From positions 35,420 through 99,419 of the forward strand of contig JBDTVS010000127.1 of assembly GCA_040007095.1 (NCBI GenBank): DNA of 64,000 nucleotides, in the 5' to 3' direction. This document shows, one piece after another, positions 1 through 9,324 of the stretch. The first letter of the stretch is position 1. The number at the start of each line of letters is the position of its first letter. The stretch comes from JBDTVS01 sp040007095. GTDB taxonomy: Bacteria > Acidobacteriota > Vicinamibacteria > Vicinamibacterales > CAVVIG01. Under the pieces are notes generated by a model, which was not told the origin of the DNA, did no database searches, and was given only the letters and a program-made list of their open reading frames with translations. Position numbers and translations under genes: made by a program.

Positions 1-92
1 ACGACGCAGGCATCGAAAGCGCGCGCGTGATGCTGCAGGATCGGCTGCGTGCGCTCGAACACCGGGCCCTCGAGTTATGTCGCTCATTCTGA
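1..92 (+). CDS. C-terminal fragment of an unidentified protein (5' end outside window)
   Basis: Only the last 29 codons or so are visible; the frame closes with TGA at 90-92. The tail reads as one amphipathic helix (LQDRLRALEHRALELC), so it may end in a coiled coil or helical bundle. The family cannot be named from this. Its last 16 bases overlap the start of the deacetylase gene, which suggests translational coupling. Confidence 0.5.
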   Translation, partial: DAGIESARVMLQDRLRALEHRALELCRSF

Positions 93-1105
93 TTTCGTCC
101 GAACACTTCGCCGATCACCAGACGCCGCCCGGCCATCCCGAGCGCTCGGAACGCGCGGAGGTGATGGACGTCGTCGCGTCCCACTGGCGCGACGGCGGTG
201 GGGAAGTCGTGGCGCCGCGCCAGGCGACTCACGAACAGCTGGCCAGAGTGCACGACGCCGAATACTTGCACCGCATCGCCGAGACCGCCGGGCAGGCGAT
301 CGCGCTCGACCCGGACACCTACACCTCGACCGACACCTACGAGGTCGCGCAGCTTGCCGCCGGAGCGGCGGTCGATGCGGTCGAGCGCGTCATGGGTGGG
401 CCCCATACGATAGCCATGGCGCTCGTCAGGCCGCCTGGTCATCATGCCGAGCGCAGCCGCGCGATGGGATTCTGCTTCTACAACAACATCGCGGTCGCTG
501 CCGTGCACGCGCGCACGCTTGGCGCGCAGCGCGTGGCGATTGTCGACTACGACGTGCATCACGGCAACGGCACGCAGCACATGTTCGAGTCGAATCCGAA
601 CGTGTTGTACATCTCGACCCACCAGTATCCGTTCTATCCGGGCACCGGCGCGGTGGATGAGACCGGTGTCGGTGCGGGGACAGGTTTTACCGTGAATCTG
701 CCGATCGAGGCGGGGGCGGTCGACGAGGACTACCAGACGGCATTCCAGGATGTCGTGGTTCCGGTGCTGCGGCAGTTCAAGCCGGACCTCCTGCTCGTGT
801 CGGCGGGCTTCGACGCGCACGAACGCGATCCCCTCGCGAACATGCGAGTGAGCACCGAGGCGTTCGCGGCGATGACCATGGAATTGCGGAAGGTGGCGGC
901 CGAGTGCTGCAGCGAACGCATGATGCTCGTGACTGAAGGCGGCTACGACTTGCGCGCGCTGACCGCGTCGCTCGAGACCGTCGTCAAGACCCTCTCCGGT
1001 CCCCTCGCGCCTGCGCGCTGGCCCGCCAGCGGGCTGAAGTCCAGCCGCGGACGCCTCTCGGCCGAGGCGGCCAAGCGCGCGCTCAAGCCATTCTGGCGAC
1101 TGTGA
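77..1105 (+). CDS. Histone deacetylase family (AcuC/HDAC-like) zinc amidohydrolase
   Basis: A 342-residue single-domain protein of the arginase/deacetylase fold, about the usual length for bacterial class II HDAC-like enzymes. Visible motifs in order are RPPGHHAERSRAMGFCFYNN near residues 118-137 (catalytic His-His pair), DYDVHHGNGTQHMF near 157-170 (zinc-binding Asp and His), YPFYPGTGAVDETG, SAGFDAHERDPLANM near 240-254 (second zinc Asp) and the C-terminal LVTEGGYDL loop. The family removes acyl groups from lysine or hydrolyses acetylated polyamines and related amides; the substrate cannot be told from sequence. It is cytoplasmic, as no signal peptide is seen. The ATG at 77 overlaps the previous gene. 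leuS follows after a 151-base gap. Confidence 0.9.
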   Translation: MSLILISSEHFADHQTPPGHPERSERAEVMDVVASHWRDGGGEVVAPRQATHEQLARVHDAEYLHRIAETAGQAIALDPDTYTSTDTYEVAQLAAGAAVDAVERVMGGPHTIAMALVRPPGHHAERSRAMGFCFYNNIAVAAVHARTLGAQRVAIVDYDVHHGNGTQHMFESNPNVLYISTHQYPFYPGTGAVDETGVGAGTGFTVNLPIEAGAVDEDYQTAFQDVVVPVLRQFKPDLLLVSAGFDAHERDPLANMRVSTEAFAAMTMELRKVAAECCSERMMLVTEGGYDLRALTASLETVVKTLSGPLAPARWPASGLKSSRGRLSAEAAKRALKPFWRL

Positions 1106-1256
1106 CGCGGTCGTCGGACTGAAACTCAAGGCCGTTCTGAAATTCGATCGATTCGGATGGCACGTCGTGTCCGCCTTCCGCCTGCGCGGAAGCTGGTCGG
1201 GCGGACCTCGATCGCCTCGAGCGGCCGGTGGTAACGGTTAGAATAGACGCGACCCC

Positions 1257-3788
1257 ATGACCGAATATTCGCCACAGGCTCTGGATAAGAAGTGGCAGGA
1301 GCAATGGACGAGCGGCCGCGCGTTCGAGGTGACCGAGGATTCCGCGCGTCCGAAGTACTACTGCCTCGAGATGTTCGCGTACCCTTCCGGCCACGCCCAC
1401 GTCGGCCACGTCAGGAACTACATCATCGGCGACGTGATGGCGCGCACCAAGCGGCTCAGAGGTTTCAACGTGCTGCACCCTTTCGGGTGGGACGCGTTCG
1501 GCCTGCCCGCGGAGAACGCCGCCATCAAGACCGGCACGCACCCGGAAACCTCGACGCTGGGCAACATCAGCCACATGAAGGGGCAGCTGCAGCGCCTGGG
1601 CATCAGCTATGCGTGGGATCGCGAGATCGCGACCTGCCTGCCCGAGTATTACAAGTTCAACCAGTGGATTTTCCTGAAGATGTTCGAGCGCGGTCTCGCC
1701 TACCGCCGCCGCTCGAGCGTCAACTGGTGTCCGAGCTGCAACACCGTGCTGGCCAACGAACAGGTGGTCGATGGGGCCTGCTGGCGGTGCGGCACGATGG
1801 TCGTGACTCGCGATCTCGAACAGTGGTTCTTCCGGATTACCGCGTATGCCGACGCACTGTTGGAGGGCCTCACGACGCTGACGGACTGGCCCGAGAAGGT
1901 CGTCGTGATGCAGCGGAACTGGATCGGACGATCCGAAGGCGCGCGCCTCTCCTTCCCGGTCGCCGGCGGCGATCCGATCGAAGTCTTCACCACGCGCATC
2001 GACACCATCTACGGCGCCACCTTCGTGCTGCTGGCGCCAGAGCATCGGTCTGTCGAGCGGTTCGCCGCTGAGAGTCCCGACCCCGCGGCGTTTCGCGAGC
2101 GCGTCAGGACGTTCCGCGCCCTCGATCGCCACGCCCGGCTAACGGGCGATATCGTCAAGGAAGGCTTCGATACCGGCCGCAAGGCGATCAACCCGTTCAC
2201 CGGCGAGGACGTGCCGATCTGGATCGCGAATTTCGTCCTCGCCGAATACGGGACAGGCGCGATCATGGCCGTTCCCGCGCACGACCAGCGCGACTTCGAG
2301 TTCGCGCGCAAATATGGATTGCCGATCCGCGTCGTTGTGCAGAGCGGTGTGCAGACCGGTGTCACGCCGATATCGGTCGAGACGATGACGGAGGCGTCAG
2401 CCAACTATGGACGGCTGGTCGATTCGGCGCAGTACACCGGTGAGCAGGCGCCGGCGGTGCTGACGCGAATGATCCGCGACGCGGAATCGCGAGGCCTGGG
2501 CACCGGCGAGATCCAATACCGTTTGAAGGACTGGGGCATCTCTCGGCAGCGCTATTGGGGCACGCCGATCCCAATCATCTACTGCGAGAAAGACGGCGTC
2601 GTGCCGGTACCCTACGACCAGCTGCCGGTGGCGCTGCCGAGGGTGACGACGTTCACGGGTCGAGGTGATTCGCCGTTGGCCCAGGTGCCGGAGTTCGTCA
2701 ACGCGATTTGTCCCACTTGCGGCGGTCCCGCACGCCGCGAGACCGACACGATGGACACGTTCGTCGACTCATCGTGGTACTTCCTGCGGTTTTGCGACCC
2801 GGGAAATGCCGGTCTGCCGTTCGACCCGGCCAACGCCGCGTACTGGATGCCCGTCGATTTCTACAGCGGGGGCGTCGAGCATGCGATTCTGCACCTGTTG
2901 TACTCGCGCTTCTTCACGCGCGTGCTGCACGATGTCGGCCTGATCGAGTTTGACGAGCCCTTCAAGCGCCTGCTGACCCAGGGCATGGTGCTGAAGGAAG
3001 GCGCCGTCATGTCCAAGTCGAAGGGCAACGTCGTCGATCCCGACGACATGCTGGCCAAGTATGGGGCCGACGCACTGCGTCTCTACGTCATGTTCGTGGC
3101 GCCGCCGGAGAAAGAGGTCGAGTGGAGCGACGCCGGACTTGAGGGCAGCTTCCGCTTCCTCGTGCGTGTATGGCGGCTGGTCGATCACTGGGCCGAGACG
3201 ATCGGTGGCAAGGGAGTGCTTGCGTGCGGTGACGATGGCAATGACGCCGAACGGGGCGTGCGCAGAAAAACGCACGAGACCATTCGAAGGGTCACGGCCG
3301 ACATCGAAGAGCGCATGCACCTCAATACCGCCGTCTCGTCGCTGATGGAACTCGTCAACGCGCTGTATGCATTCAGCGAGGGGACCGTTCACGGCACCCC
3401 GGGGCGGCATGCCGCCGGTGAAGGCGTCGACCGCCCGCAGACGGTCAGCGCGCTGCGCGAGGCGATCGGCGCGCTGGTGTTGATGCTCTCGCCGTTCGCG
3501 CCCCACGCCGCCGAGGAAATGTGGCAGATGATCGGCAATTCCGGAGGCCTGGCGCAAGCCACCTGGCCGACCTTCGATCCGGCCGTGGCACGCGCCGATG
3601 TGGTGGTCGTGCCGGTCCAGATCAACGGCAAAGTGCGCGCGAGGCTGACCGTGCCTTCGGACATCCCGGAAGATCAGTTGCGCGAGCTGGCGTTGGCGGA
3701 CGCTGCGGTGATCGCTCACATCGCCGGCAAGACGATTCTGAAGGTGGTGTTCGCGAAGGGGCCGCTGCTGTCGATCGTCGTCCGTTGA
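1257..3788 (+). CDS. leuS: Leucyl-tRNA synthetase
   Basis: Class Ia synthetase of 843 residues that charges tRNA-Leu with leucine in the cytoplasm. The HIGH-type signature is YPSGHAHVGH at residues 42-51. A zinc-binding insert (CPSCN...CWRCG) lies around 158-178, the CP1 editing domain starts near 240 with FTTRIDTIYGATFVLL, and the KMSKS loop is VMSKSKGN at 584-591. The C-terminus has the usual anticodon-binding helical domain and a small LeuRS C-terminal domain (VQINGKVRARLTV). Length matches bacterial LeuRS. A TAGAAT -10-like hexamer at 1239-1244 sits only 12 bases before the ATG, so the leader may be very short. lptE follows 20 bases downstream. Confidence 0.97.
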   Translation: MTEYSPQALDKKWQEQWTSGRAFEVTEDSARPKYYCLEMFAYPSGHAHVGHVRNYIIGDVMARTKRLRGFNVLHPFGWDAFGLPAENAAIKTGTHPETSTLGNISHMKGQLQRLGISYAWDREIATCLPEYYKFNQWIFLKMFERGLAYRRRSSVNWCPSCNTVLANEQVVDGACWRCGTMVVTRDLEQWFFRITAYADALLEGLTTLTDWPEKVVVMQRNWIGRSEGARLSFPVAGGDPIEVFTTRIDTIYGATFVLLAPEHRSVERFAAESPDPAAFRERVRTFRALDRHARLTGDIVKEGFDTGRKAINPFTGEDVPIWIANFVLAEYGTGAIMAVPAHDQRDFEFARKYGLPIRVVVQSGVQTGVTPISVETMTEASANYGRLVDSAQYTGEQAPAVLTRMIRDAESRGLGTGEIQYRLKDWGISRQRYWGTPIPIIYCEKDGVVPVPYDQLPVALPRVTTFTGRGDSPLAQVPEFVNAICPTCGGPARRETDTMDTFVDSSWYFLRFCDPGNAGLPFDPANAAYWMPVDFYSGGVEHAILHLLYSRFFTRVLHDVGLIEFDEPFKRLLTQGMVLKEGAVMSKSKGNVVDPDDMLAKYGADALRLYVMFVAPPEKEVEWSDAGLEGSFRFLVRVWRLVDHWAETIGGKGVLACGDDGNDAERGVRRKTHETIRRVTADIEERMHLNTAVSSLMELVNALYAFSEGTVHGTPGRHAAGEGVDRPQTVSALREAIGALVLMLSPFAPHAAEEMWQMIGNSGGLAQATWPTFDPAVARADVVVVPVQINGKVRARLTVPSDIPEDQLRELALADAAVIAHIAGKTILKVVFAKGPLLSIVVR

Positions 3789-3808
3789 GGCGCGAAGGAC
3801 CATTCATC

Positions 3809-4357
3809 ATGCACATCAAGCTTCGGCGCCTTCTGCCGTTACTCCTCACTCTCGTGTCTGTCGGCATCACCCCAGGATGCGGGTACGCCCTGGCCGGCCG
3901 CGGGTCGTTTCTGCCGGACTACATCCGGACGATCGGCGTGCCGACGTTCGCCAACCGCACCACCGTCTTCAACCTGGAGACGAATCTGACGCAGAAGGTC
4001 CGCGCCGAGTTCATCGGCCGCGGCAAGTATCGCATCCTCCCAGACAGCACCGAGGTTGACGCACTGCTGGTCGGCGATATCCTCTCGGCGACCTTGACGC
4101 CGGTCAGCTTTACCGCCAACCAGCTGGCGTCGCGCTACGCGCTCACGGTCTCGGCGCGTATCGAGCTGCGCGATCTGCGTGAGAACAAGGTGTTGTGGGA
4201 GAGCTCGAGCCTGATCTTCCGCCAGGAGTACGAGCCGAAAACCGGTGGCAACCCGCAGGATGTGTCGGCGTTCTTCGGCCAGGACGCCAATGCGCTCGAG
4301 CGCATGAGCGCCGACTTCGCACGGACGATCGTCAGCTCGATTCTCGAGGCGTTTTGA
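3809..4357 (+). CDS. lptE: LPS-assembly lipoprotein LptE
   Basis: A 182-residue lipoprotein. The N-terminus (KLRRLLPLLLTLVSVGI) is a signal sequence ending in a lipobox with Cys24 (TPGCGY), and the mature protein starts CGYALAG, the typical LptE opening. The body contains IGVPTFANRT and a segment of beta strands (LTVSARIELRDL, KVLWESSSL) as in the family. LptE plugs the LptD barrel in the outer membrane and helps deliver LPS to the cell surface. The reading frame is open further upstream, but the ATG at 3809 is preferred because it places the signal peptide at the N-terminus. It lies between leuS and holA, an arrangement like E. coli leuS-lptE-holA. Confidence 0.9.
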   Translation: MHIKLRRLLPLLLTLVSVGITPGCGYALAGRGSFLPDYIRTIGVPTFANRTTVFNLETNLTQKVRAEFIGRGKYRILPDSTEVDALLVGDILSATLTPVSFTANQLASRYALTVSARIELRDLRENKVLWESSSLIFRQEYEPKTGGNPQDVSAFFGQDANALERMSADFARTIVSSILEAF

Positions 4358-5349
4358 TCGCGACGCCTGCCACCGTTCGCGCGCAGCTCAACGCCGGCCG
4401 ACCGGACCTTGTCTACCTCCTCCAGGGCGAGGATGACGTCGAGAAATCTGAGCTGGCGTCGGAGTTTGCCCTCCTCGTCGAGGAAGGGCTCGGCGCCTTC
4501 AATGTCGACCGCGTTCACGCCGGCGACATGACGACCGGCGATCGGCTCGCCGCGGGCGTCTCGTCGGTCGTCGCCGCGGCGCGGACGATGCCGATGATGT
4601 CTCCCTGGCGGGTAGTGATCGTGCTCCAGGCGGAACTGATGCTGGTGCCGAAGCGCGAGAGCGAGGCGGCGGCCCGCGCGCTCCAGGAACTCGAAACCTA
4701 TCTCCAGAGCCCCGAGCGCCAGACGGTCCTCGTGCTGGTGGCGACGGCGGCGGTCGACCGTCGCAGCCGTCTCTATAAGATCCTGACCAAGCAGGCGACG
4801 CTCGTCGACTGCGGCGTCCTCGAAGATCAGGCCGACGCCGAGCGTTGGGTGCAGGCGAGGGTGGCGCGGGCGCGGGTCGCCATCGAGCCCGCGGCGGCCC
4901 GGCTGCTCGCCACACGCGCGGGCACGGATTTGAAGCGTCTGCGCGGCGATCTGGACCGGCTGCTGCTGTACGCGCTCGGCCAGTCCACGATCACCGTAGA
5001 CGATGTGAAGCAGGTTGCCGGACCGGCGACGCTGCAGGACGACTGGGCGATGACGAATGCGATCGAGCAGGGCCGAACGGCGGAGGCGCTTCGGCAGCTG
5101 GCGCTGACGTTGGACGAGGGGGCCCCGCCCGAAAAAGTCCTCGGTCAGCTGGCGTGGCTGGTGCGAACGAAATTTCCCGCGATCGCCCCCGGACACCTGG
5201 CCGCGGCCGTGGAATCGGTCTTTCGAACCGACCTCGACCTCAAGCGATCGGCGGGCGCCCCCCGGATTCTGCTCGAGCGGCTGGTCGTGGAACTCGGCGA
5301 CCGGCGTCAGCCGCCGGCGGCGATGCGCGTCGTCAGGCGGGATTTGTAG
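4354..5349 (+). CDS. holA: DNA polymerase III, delta subunit
   Basis: A 331-residue clamp-loader subunit that opens the beta sliding clamp. The N-terminal AAA-like domain contains LVYLLQGEDDVEK (degenerate P-loop region, as normal in delta). The middle contains the typical DLKRLRGDLDRLLLYA helix, and the C-terminal collar domain follows. The start is taken as TTG at 4354, which overlaps the lptE stop (TTGA), giving the expected length and starting just before the conserved region. Its 3' end runs 43 bases into the convergent rpsT gene. Operon with leuS and lptE is likely because the genes are nearly contiguous. Confidence 0.88.
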   Translation: MIATPATVRAQLNAGRPDLVYLLQGEDDVEKSELASEFALLVEEGLGAFNVDRVHAGDMTTGDRLAAGVSSVVAAARTMPMMSPWRVVIVLQAELMLVPKRESEAAARALQELETYLQSPERQTVLVLVATAAVDRRSRLYKILTKQATLVDCGVLEDQADAERWVQARVARARVAIEPAAARLLATRAGTDLKRLRGDLDRLLLYALGQSTITVDDVKQVAGPATLQDDWAMTNAIEQGRTAEALRQLALTLDEGAPPEKVLGQLAWLVRTKFPAIAPGHLAAAVESVFRTDLDLKRSAGAPRILLERLVVELGDRRQPPAAMRVVRRDL

Positions 5350-5570
5350 CGCCCGGCCGCGTTGCGATGAATAATCCCCTTGCTCGCCATCTTGTCGATG
5401 AGCGAAGTGGTTTGCTTCAACGCGGATTTGGCGGCGCCGATGTCTTTTCCGTCGATGGCGGCGCGGATGCTCTTGAGCGCTCCACGCAGCCGCGATCGGA
5501 ATTGTCGATTGCGTTCGCGATTTTTCAGGCTTTGACGGTGCGCTTTGAGCGCGGATTCATGACTGGCCAA
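5307..5570 (-). CDS. rpsT: 30S ribosomal protein S20
   Basis: An 87-residue basic primary 16S rRNA-binding protein. The N-terminus ASHESALKAHRQSLKNRERN and C-terminus KGIIHRNAAGRYKSRL match S20. The start is TTG at 5570, supported by a perfect GGAGGT Shine-Dalgarno sequence (5581-5586 on the complementary strand) ten bases upstream. Starts other than ATG are typical for rpsT and tie in with autogenous control in E. coli. The gene is transcribed against holA and their 3' ends overlap by 43 bases, so both C-termini are encoded on opposite strands of the same DNA. Confidence 0.93.
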   Translation of the reverse strand: MASHESALKAHRQSLKNRERNRQFRSRLRGALKSIRAAIDGKDIGAAKSALKQTTSLIDKMASKGIIHRNAAGRYKSRLTTRIAAGG

Positions 5571-5615
5571 GACGTTTGATACCTCCGGAACCCCTAATCC
5601 TACCATAGGAACCTC

Positions 5616-6395
5616 GTGTCTTTATCCGTGCAGCACTTCACGCGGACGTATGTCGGCAGCGGCGGGTCGGCCTTTACTGCCGTGGCCGATCTGTCGTTCG
5701 AAGTGTCCGGCGGCGAGATCGTCGGGCTGATCGGTCCCAATGGAGCGGGCAAGACGACCACGCTCCGTTCGATGGCCGGCATCCTCCGGCCCACGGCGGG
5801 TCACATCAGCATCGACGGCCACGACATCGTCGACGACGCGGTGGCCGCCAAGCGGGTGCTGGCGTTCATGCCGGACGAGCCGCATCTGTTCGAGTACCTG
5901 ACCGTGGCCGAGCACTTGCGGCTGATCGCCAGGCTCTTCGCCGTGGAGGACTTCGAACCGCGCGCCAGGGCGCTCCTGGAGGAATTGGAGCTGACAGGAA
6001 AAGAACGATCGCTGCCGGGCGAATTGTCGCGCGGCATGCGGCAGAAGGTGGTGATCGCCTGCGGTCTGGTCCGCCCGGCGTCGACGCTGCTGTTCGACGA
6101 GCCCCTGACCGGTCTCGATCCGGTCGGCATCAGGCGGATGCGTCAGACGATCGTCGACCGCGCCAGGGCCGGCGCATGCGTGCTCCTTTCGTCGCACCTC
6201 CTGCACCTGGTCGAGGAAGTCTGCACCCGGGTGATCATCATGGACCGCGGACGAAAAGTGGCCGACGGCACCGTCGCGGAACTGGCGTCGCGCGCCGATC
6301 TCCAGGCGGCCGGATCGAACCTCGAGCAAATCTTCCTGCAGGTCACCGGACAGAATGGCGACGATCGCAAGGTCCATTCTGAATCCGAATCGTGA
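5616..6395 (+). CDS. ABC transporter ATP-binding protein
   Basis: A 259-residue ABC ATPase. Walker A is GPNGAGKTT near residue 40, the Q-loop region follows, the signature is LSRGMRQK near 140, Walker B is TLLFDEPLTGLDP near 158-170, and the H-loop is LLSSHLLHL. The architecture with a short extension is typical of the ATPase subunit of ABC-2 exporters. Translation appears to start at GTG 5616. The next gene is a large polytopic membrane protein 13 bases downstream, so the two probably form one exporter. The cargo is unknown. Confidence 0.9.
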   Translation: MSLSVQHFTRTYVGSGGSAFTAVADLSFEVSGGEIVGLIGPNGAGKTTTLRSMAGILRPTAGHISIDGHDIVDDAVAAKRVLAFMPDEPHLFEYLTVAEHLRLIARLFAVEDFEPRARALLEELELTGKERSLPGELSRGMRQKVVIACGLVRPASTLLFDEPLTGLDPVGIRRMRQTIVDRARAGACVLLSSHLLHLVEEVCTRVIIMDRGRKVADGTVAELASRADLQAAGSNLEQIFLQVTGQNGDDRKVHSESES

Positions 6396-6408
6396 CGCCC
6401 GAAGTCCG

Positions 6409-8130
6409 ATGCTGAGCGCGAGCCTTTACATCATCATCTGCACCGCGAGGAATCGCCTGCTGATGCGTGTGCGACGGCTTCGCGAGCCGCGCTATCTGAT
6501 TGGCGCCATTGCCGGCGCGGCGTATTTCTACTTTGCCGTGTTTCGGCGGATGGGGCGAGGCGGCGGGCGCGGCCGCTCGTCGTTTTCACCGTCGGCCCTG
6601 CTGGCCAGGTACGGAGGGGCCGCGGGCTTTGCTGGCGTGGGGTTGCTCCTGTTGGCCGCGCTCGCCTGGATTGTGCCGGCCGAGAGCGGACTGCTGGCGT
6701 TCAGCGAAGCCGAGACACACCTGCTGGTACCGGCGCCCGTGACGCGACGTCAGTTGTTGGTCTATCGCCTGCTGCGCTCGCAGCTGCCGCTGTTGTTCGG
6801 TGCCGCGATCTCGGCGGTATTCGTGCCCCTGGCAGCAGAACGGCGGCTTCGATTCGGCGTCGGGATGTTCACGTTGCTGGTCACGGCGCGTGTGTATTTC
6901 ACGGGCGTCACGCGAGCCCGCGCGCGGCTGGCGGCGTCGAGCGCGGCGGAGCGCAGCGTGGCATGGGCGCCGCTCGCATTCCTTTTAGGCGCCATCACGA
7001 TCGTGATCGTCTCCATCGTGCGTGTCCATGGCCTGCTCCCGCTCGACACGCCCGAAGGCCTGTTGTCGACTGTCGGGCGGGCGATCGGGACCTGGCCGTC
7101 CGCACTGGTGCTATGGCCGTTCACCGCGGTGATGCGGCCGCTGTTTGCGCCGTCCGACGCCGAATTCTTCGTAGGACTGGCCCTGGCGTTGGTCGTCCTT
7201 GGTTGCACCGTCGAATGGGTGTTGTGGGGCGACGGCGTGTTTCAACAAGCGCCGGACAACGTCCCGGAGCCGACAATGGGGCGTCGGGGATCGGTCCAGG
7301 CGGCGCGTGCGCGAAACGTCGGATGGACGCTGGGGTTGTCGGGACGGCTGGACACGGTGTTTCTCTGGAAGAACGCGATGCAGTCGCTGCGGAGCACGAA
7401 TCTCGTGTCGGTGCTGCCGATTGCAGGTACGGCCATCCTGGTTGGAGTGGCGTTCGCCACCGCCAGGATGTCGGCGACCAACCAACGGGCCCCCGCCGCG
7501 GCGCTTGCGATTGGCTCATTGTTCATGGCAGCGTTCGCGGCGTTGCTCGGGCCTCAAATGGTTCGGAGCGACATGCGCGGCGACCTGCAGCATCTGGACG
7601 TCCTCAAGACCTGGCCCGTGAAGCCTGCGGTCGTGATTCGAGGACAGCTGCTCTGGCCAACCTTGGCGCTGACGCTGTGGGTGTGGTTCGCGCTCGGGTG
7701 CGCCACGGCATTTTCGGCCGCGGCCTTTCCCTCACTCGCGGTCGGCGTGCGCTTGTCGCTGTCCGCGGCCGCCCTCGTGCTGGCCCCGGCGCTGGTGGCT
7801 GCGCAGTTGACCGTTCACAATGCCGTGGCCGTCCTGTTCCCGGCGTGGATTCCCTCCGGTTCCCAACGGGCCCGCGGCCTCGATGCGATGGGTCAGCGGC
7901 TGATTCTCCTGGCTGGCGTCATTATCGTGCTCGTCGTGATGATCGGCCCGGGCGCGATTGCCGGCGGTATCCTGACGTTCGCGTTCTACCGGGTGATGGG
8001 ACCCGTGAGCATCGTGCCGGCGGCCGCCGTCTGCGTGGCGGTCGTCGCGGTCGAAATTGCGATCCTTACGGAGTTGCTGGGAGCCGCCTACGACCGCATT
8101 GATCTGCCGCAGGTGGAACGATCGGAATGA
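6409..8130 (+). CDS. Putative ABC exporter permease, polytopic membrane protein
   Basis: A 573-residue protein with many hydrophobic spans, including GAIAGAAYFYFAVF near the N-terminus, AGVGLLLLAALAWIVP, LAFLLGAITIVIVSIV, LALALVVLGCTVEWVLWG, and a cluster at the C-terminus. This pattern fits the membrane subunit of an ABC-2-like exporter with two halves of six or so helices each. The frame opens upstream to an ATG at 6355 within the ATPase gene, but the ATG at 6409 just after the ATPase stop is the simpler start. I do not recognise the substrate. Adjacency to the ATPase gene is the main functional evidence. Confidence 0.75.
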   Translation: MLSASLYIIICTARNRLLMRVRRLREPRYLIGAIAGAAYFYFAVFRRMGRGGGRGRSSFSPSALLARYGGAAGFAGVGLLLLAALAWIVPAESGLLAFSEAETHLLVPAPVTRRQLLVYRLLRSQLPLLFGAAISAVFVPLAAERRLRFGVGMFTLLVTARVYFTGVTRARARLAASSAAERSVAWAPLAFLLGAITIVIVSIVRVHGLLPLDTPEGLLSTVGRAIGTWPSALVLWPFTAVMRPLFAPSDAEFFVGLALALVVLGCTVEWVLWGDGVFQQAPDNVPEPTMGRRGSVQAARARNVGWTLGLSGRLDTVFLWKNAMQSLRSTNLVSVLPIAGTAILVGVAFATARMSATNQRAPAAALAIGSLFMAAFAALLGPQMVRSDMRGDLQHLDVLKTWPVKPAVVIRGQLLWPTLALTLWVWFALGCATAFSAAAFPSLAVGVRLSLSAAALVLAPALVAAQLTVHNAVAVLFPAWIPSGSQRARGLDAMGQRLILLAGVIIVLVVMIGPGAIAGGILTFAFYRVMGPVSIVPAAAVCVAVVAVEIAILTELLGAAYDRIDLPQVERSE

Positions 8131-8152
8131 AGCAGTTCGAACAAATACGACG

Positions 8153-8183
8153 TGTCACGCAGAGTGCGCGGGGCACGCAGAGA
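8153..8183. repeat. 9-nt-periodic CACGCAGAG repeat
   Basis: Between the exporter permease and the transglycosylase, the unit CACGCAGAG occurs twice in 9-base register with a diverged unit (TGCGCGGGG) between. This is one of several 9-nt repeat families in the intergenic DNA of this window. No gene is seen in this 116-base gap. Confidence 0.5.
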
Positions 8184-8246
8184 ATGTGTGAGGTGTGACA
8201 GCGCTCTGGAAACAGGAGGTCGCTGGACGTTACGTGGTGCGCGCTG

Positions 8247-9017
8247 CTAACGAGCGACGACTTCGTAGGACCCGCTCGATGGTTTGGTATTCGAGAACTT
8301 CAGCACCGCGCGGCCGTCGACGACATCGGTCGACTTGTAGATCGTCAGGCCGAGCGGCTCCATGCGCACGGGGGGAGCCGCAAGGCCGTTGACGCGGGCG
8401 ACGTACTGGCGGGTTTCGACATAGGGCGGGACGCTCTGACCGTGCCGATCTACCGCTCCAGGGCCGGCGTTGTACGCCGCCAGCGCGAGTTGCTCGTCGT
8501 TGTCGTAACGATCCAGCAGGTGCCGCAGGTAGGCCACACCTGCCCGGATGTTTTCCTCCGGGTTCAGCGGATCTTTCACGCCGAACTGCCGGATCGTCGC
8601 CGGCATCAGCTGCATCAGGCCAAGCGCGCCCTTGGTCGATTTTGCAAAAGGGTTGAACGCTGATTCGACCTGCACCACCGCGCGCACCAGGTCGGGCCGG
8701 ACCGCGTTCAGGCGCGCGTGCTCGGCGATGAGCTGGTCGTACTCCCGGCCTCGTGCGGGCGCGACCGGCCGAGTCGTCCTCACAGACGCCGCCTGCGGAA
8801 CGACGTACGTGTAATTCGTGCCGCCTGCCGGGCGGTTGGACAGCACCAGGTGTCCGTTCGCGTCGCGCCAGGTATAGATCTGCGCGTGCGCCGGCGCCGC
8901 CAGGGCGAGGCAAGACATCGCCCACAGGACACAACGCGCCGTCACCAATCTGCCAGCTCGGCTGTTCGATGGGCTGAGTCCGTGATGGGCCTGGAATGCG
9001 GCATCATTGCTCTGCAT
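8247..9017 (-). CDS. Lytic transglycosylase (SLT domain) with N-terminal DUF4124-like segment
   Basis: A 256-residue exported peptidoglycan-cleaving enzyme. After a signal segment ending PAHAQ near residue 46, a DUF4124-like stretch follows (IYTWRDANGHLVLSNRP). The SLT domain then covers about residues 95-205: the catalytic glutamate is in VQVESAFNPFAKS, followed by GALGLMQLMPAT, NIRAGVAYL and ALAAYNAGPGAV. Such enzymes cut the MurNAc-GlcNAc bond to form 1,6-anhydro ends during wall remodelling. The start at 9017 gives a long n-region; a GTG about 24 codons later is possible. It is transcribed divergently from the VOC gene. Confidence 0.88.
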   Translation of the reverse strand: MQSNDAAFQAHHGLSPSNSRAGRLVTARCVLWAMSCLALAAPAHAQIYTWRDANGHLVLSNRPAGGTNYTYVVPQAASVRTTRPVAPARGREYDQLIAEHARLNAVRPDLVRAVVQVESAFNPFAKSTKGALGLMQLMPATIRQFGVKDPLNPEENIRAGVAYLRHLLDRYDNDEQLALAAYNAGPGAVDRHGQSVPPYVETRQYVARVNGLAAPPVRMEPLGLTIYKSTDVVDGRAVLKFSNTKPSSGSYEVVAR

Positions 9018-9324
9018 CTATAACGACATCAACATTTTACCGTATCGGCACGCCCTGCGGACAACAACAGTGACGACCTTCTCCTCTCGGTAGTAATCGA
9101 CGAGTTCGGTGGGTAGTCCAATGACCCCGGTCGCGGTGCGGGGGGGACAGGGCAGCGCGGTTGCTCGGTTCCGGGCTGGTTGGTTCAGACCGATCGGTCG
9201 CATGCCGGGACGTCGGCTCATCAGCACGGGCGACATCTCGCGCCGTGGGGGGATGGGGATTGTAGTCGGAGGCGCGGTCGGCGTATTCTCGCTTCGCATC
9301 ACATCCCTAAAAAGGCAGGCCCTC
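9018..9324. other. Intergenic region between divergent genes
   Basis: This 307-base space separates the leftward transglycosylase from the rightward VOC gene and must hold both promoters. I see no convincing gene and no clear consensus promoter. A purine-rich AAAAAGGCAGG stretch just before 9325 may serve as ribosome binding site for the VOC gene. Confidence 0.4.
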
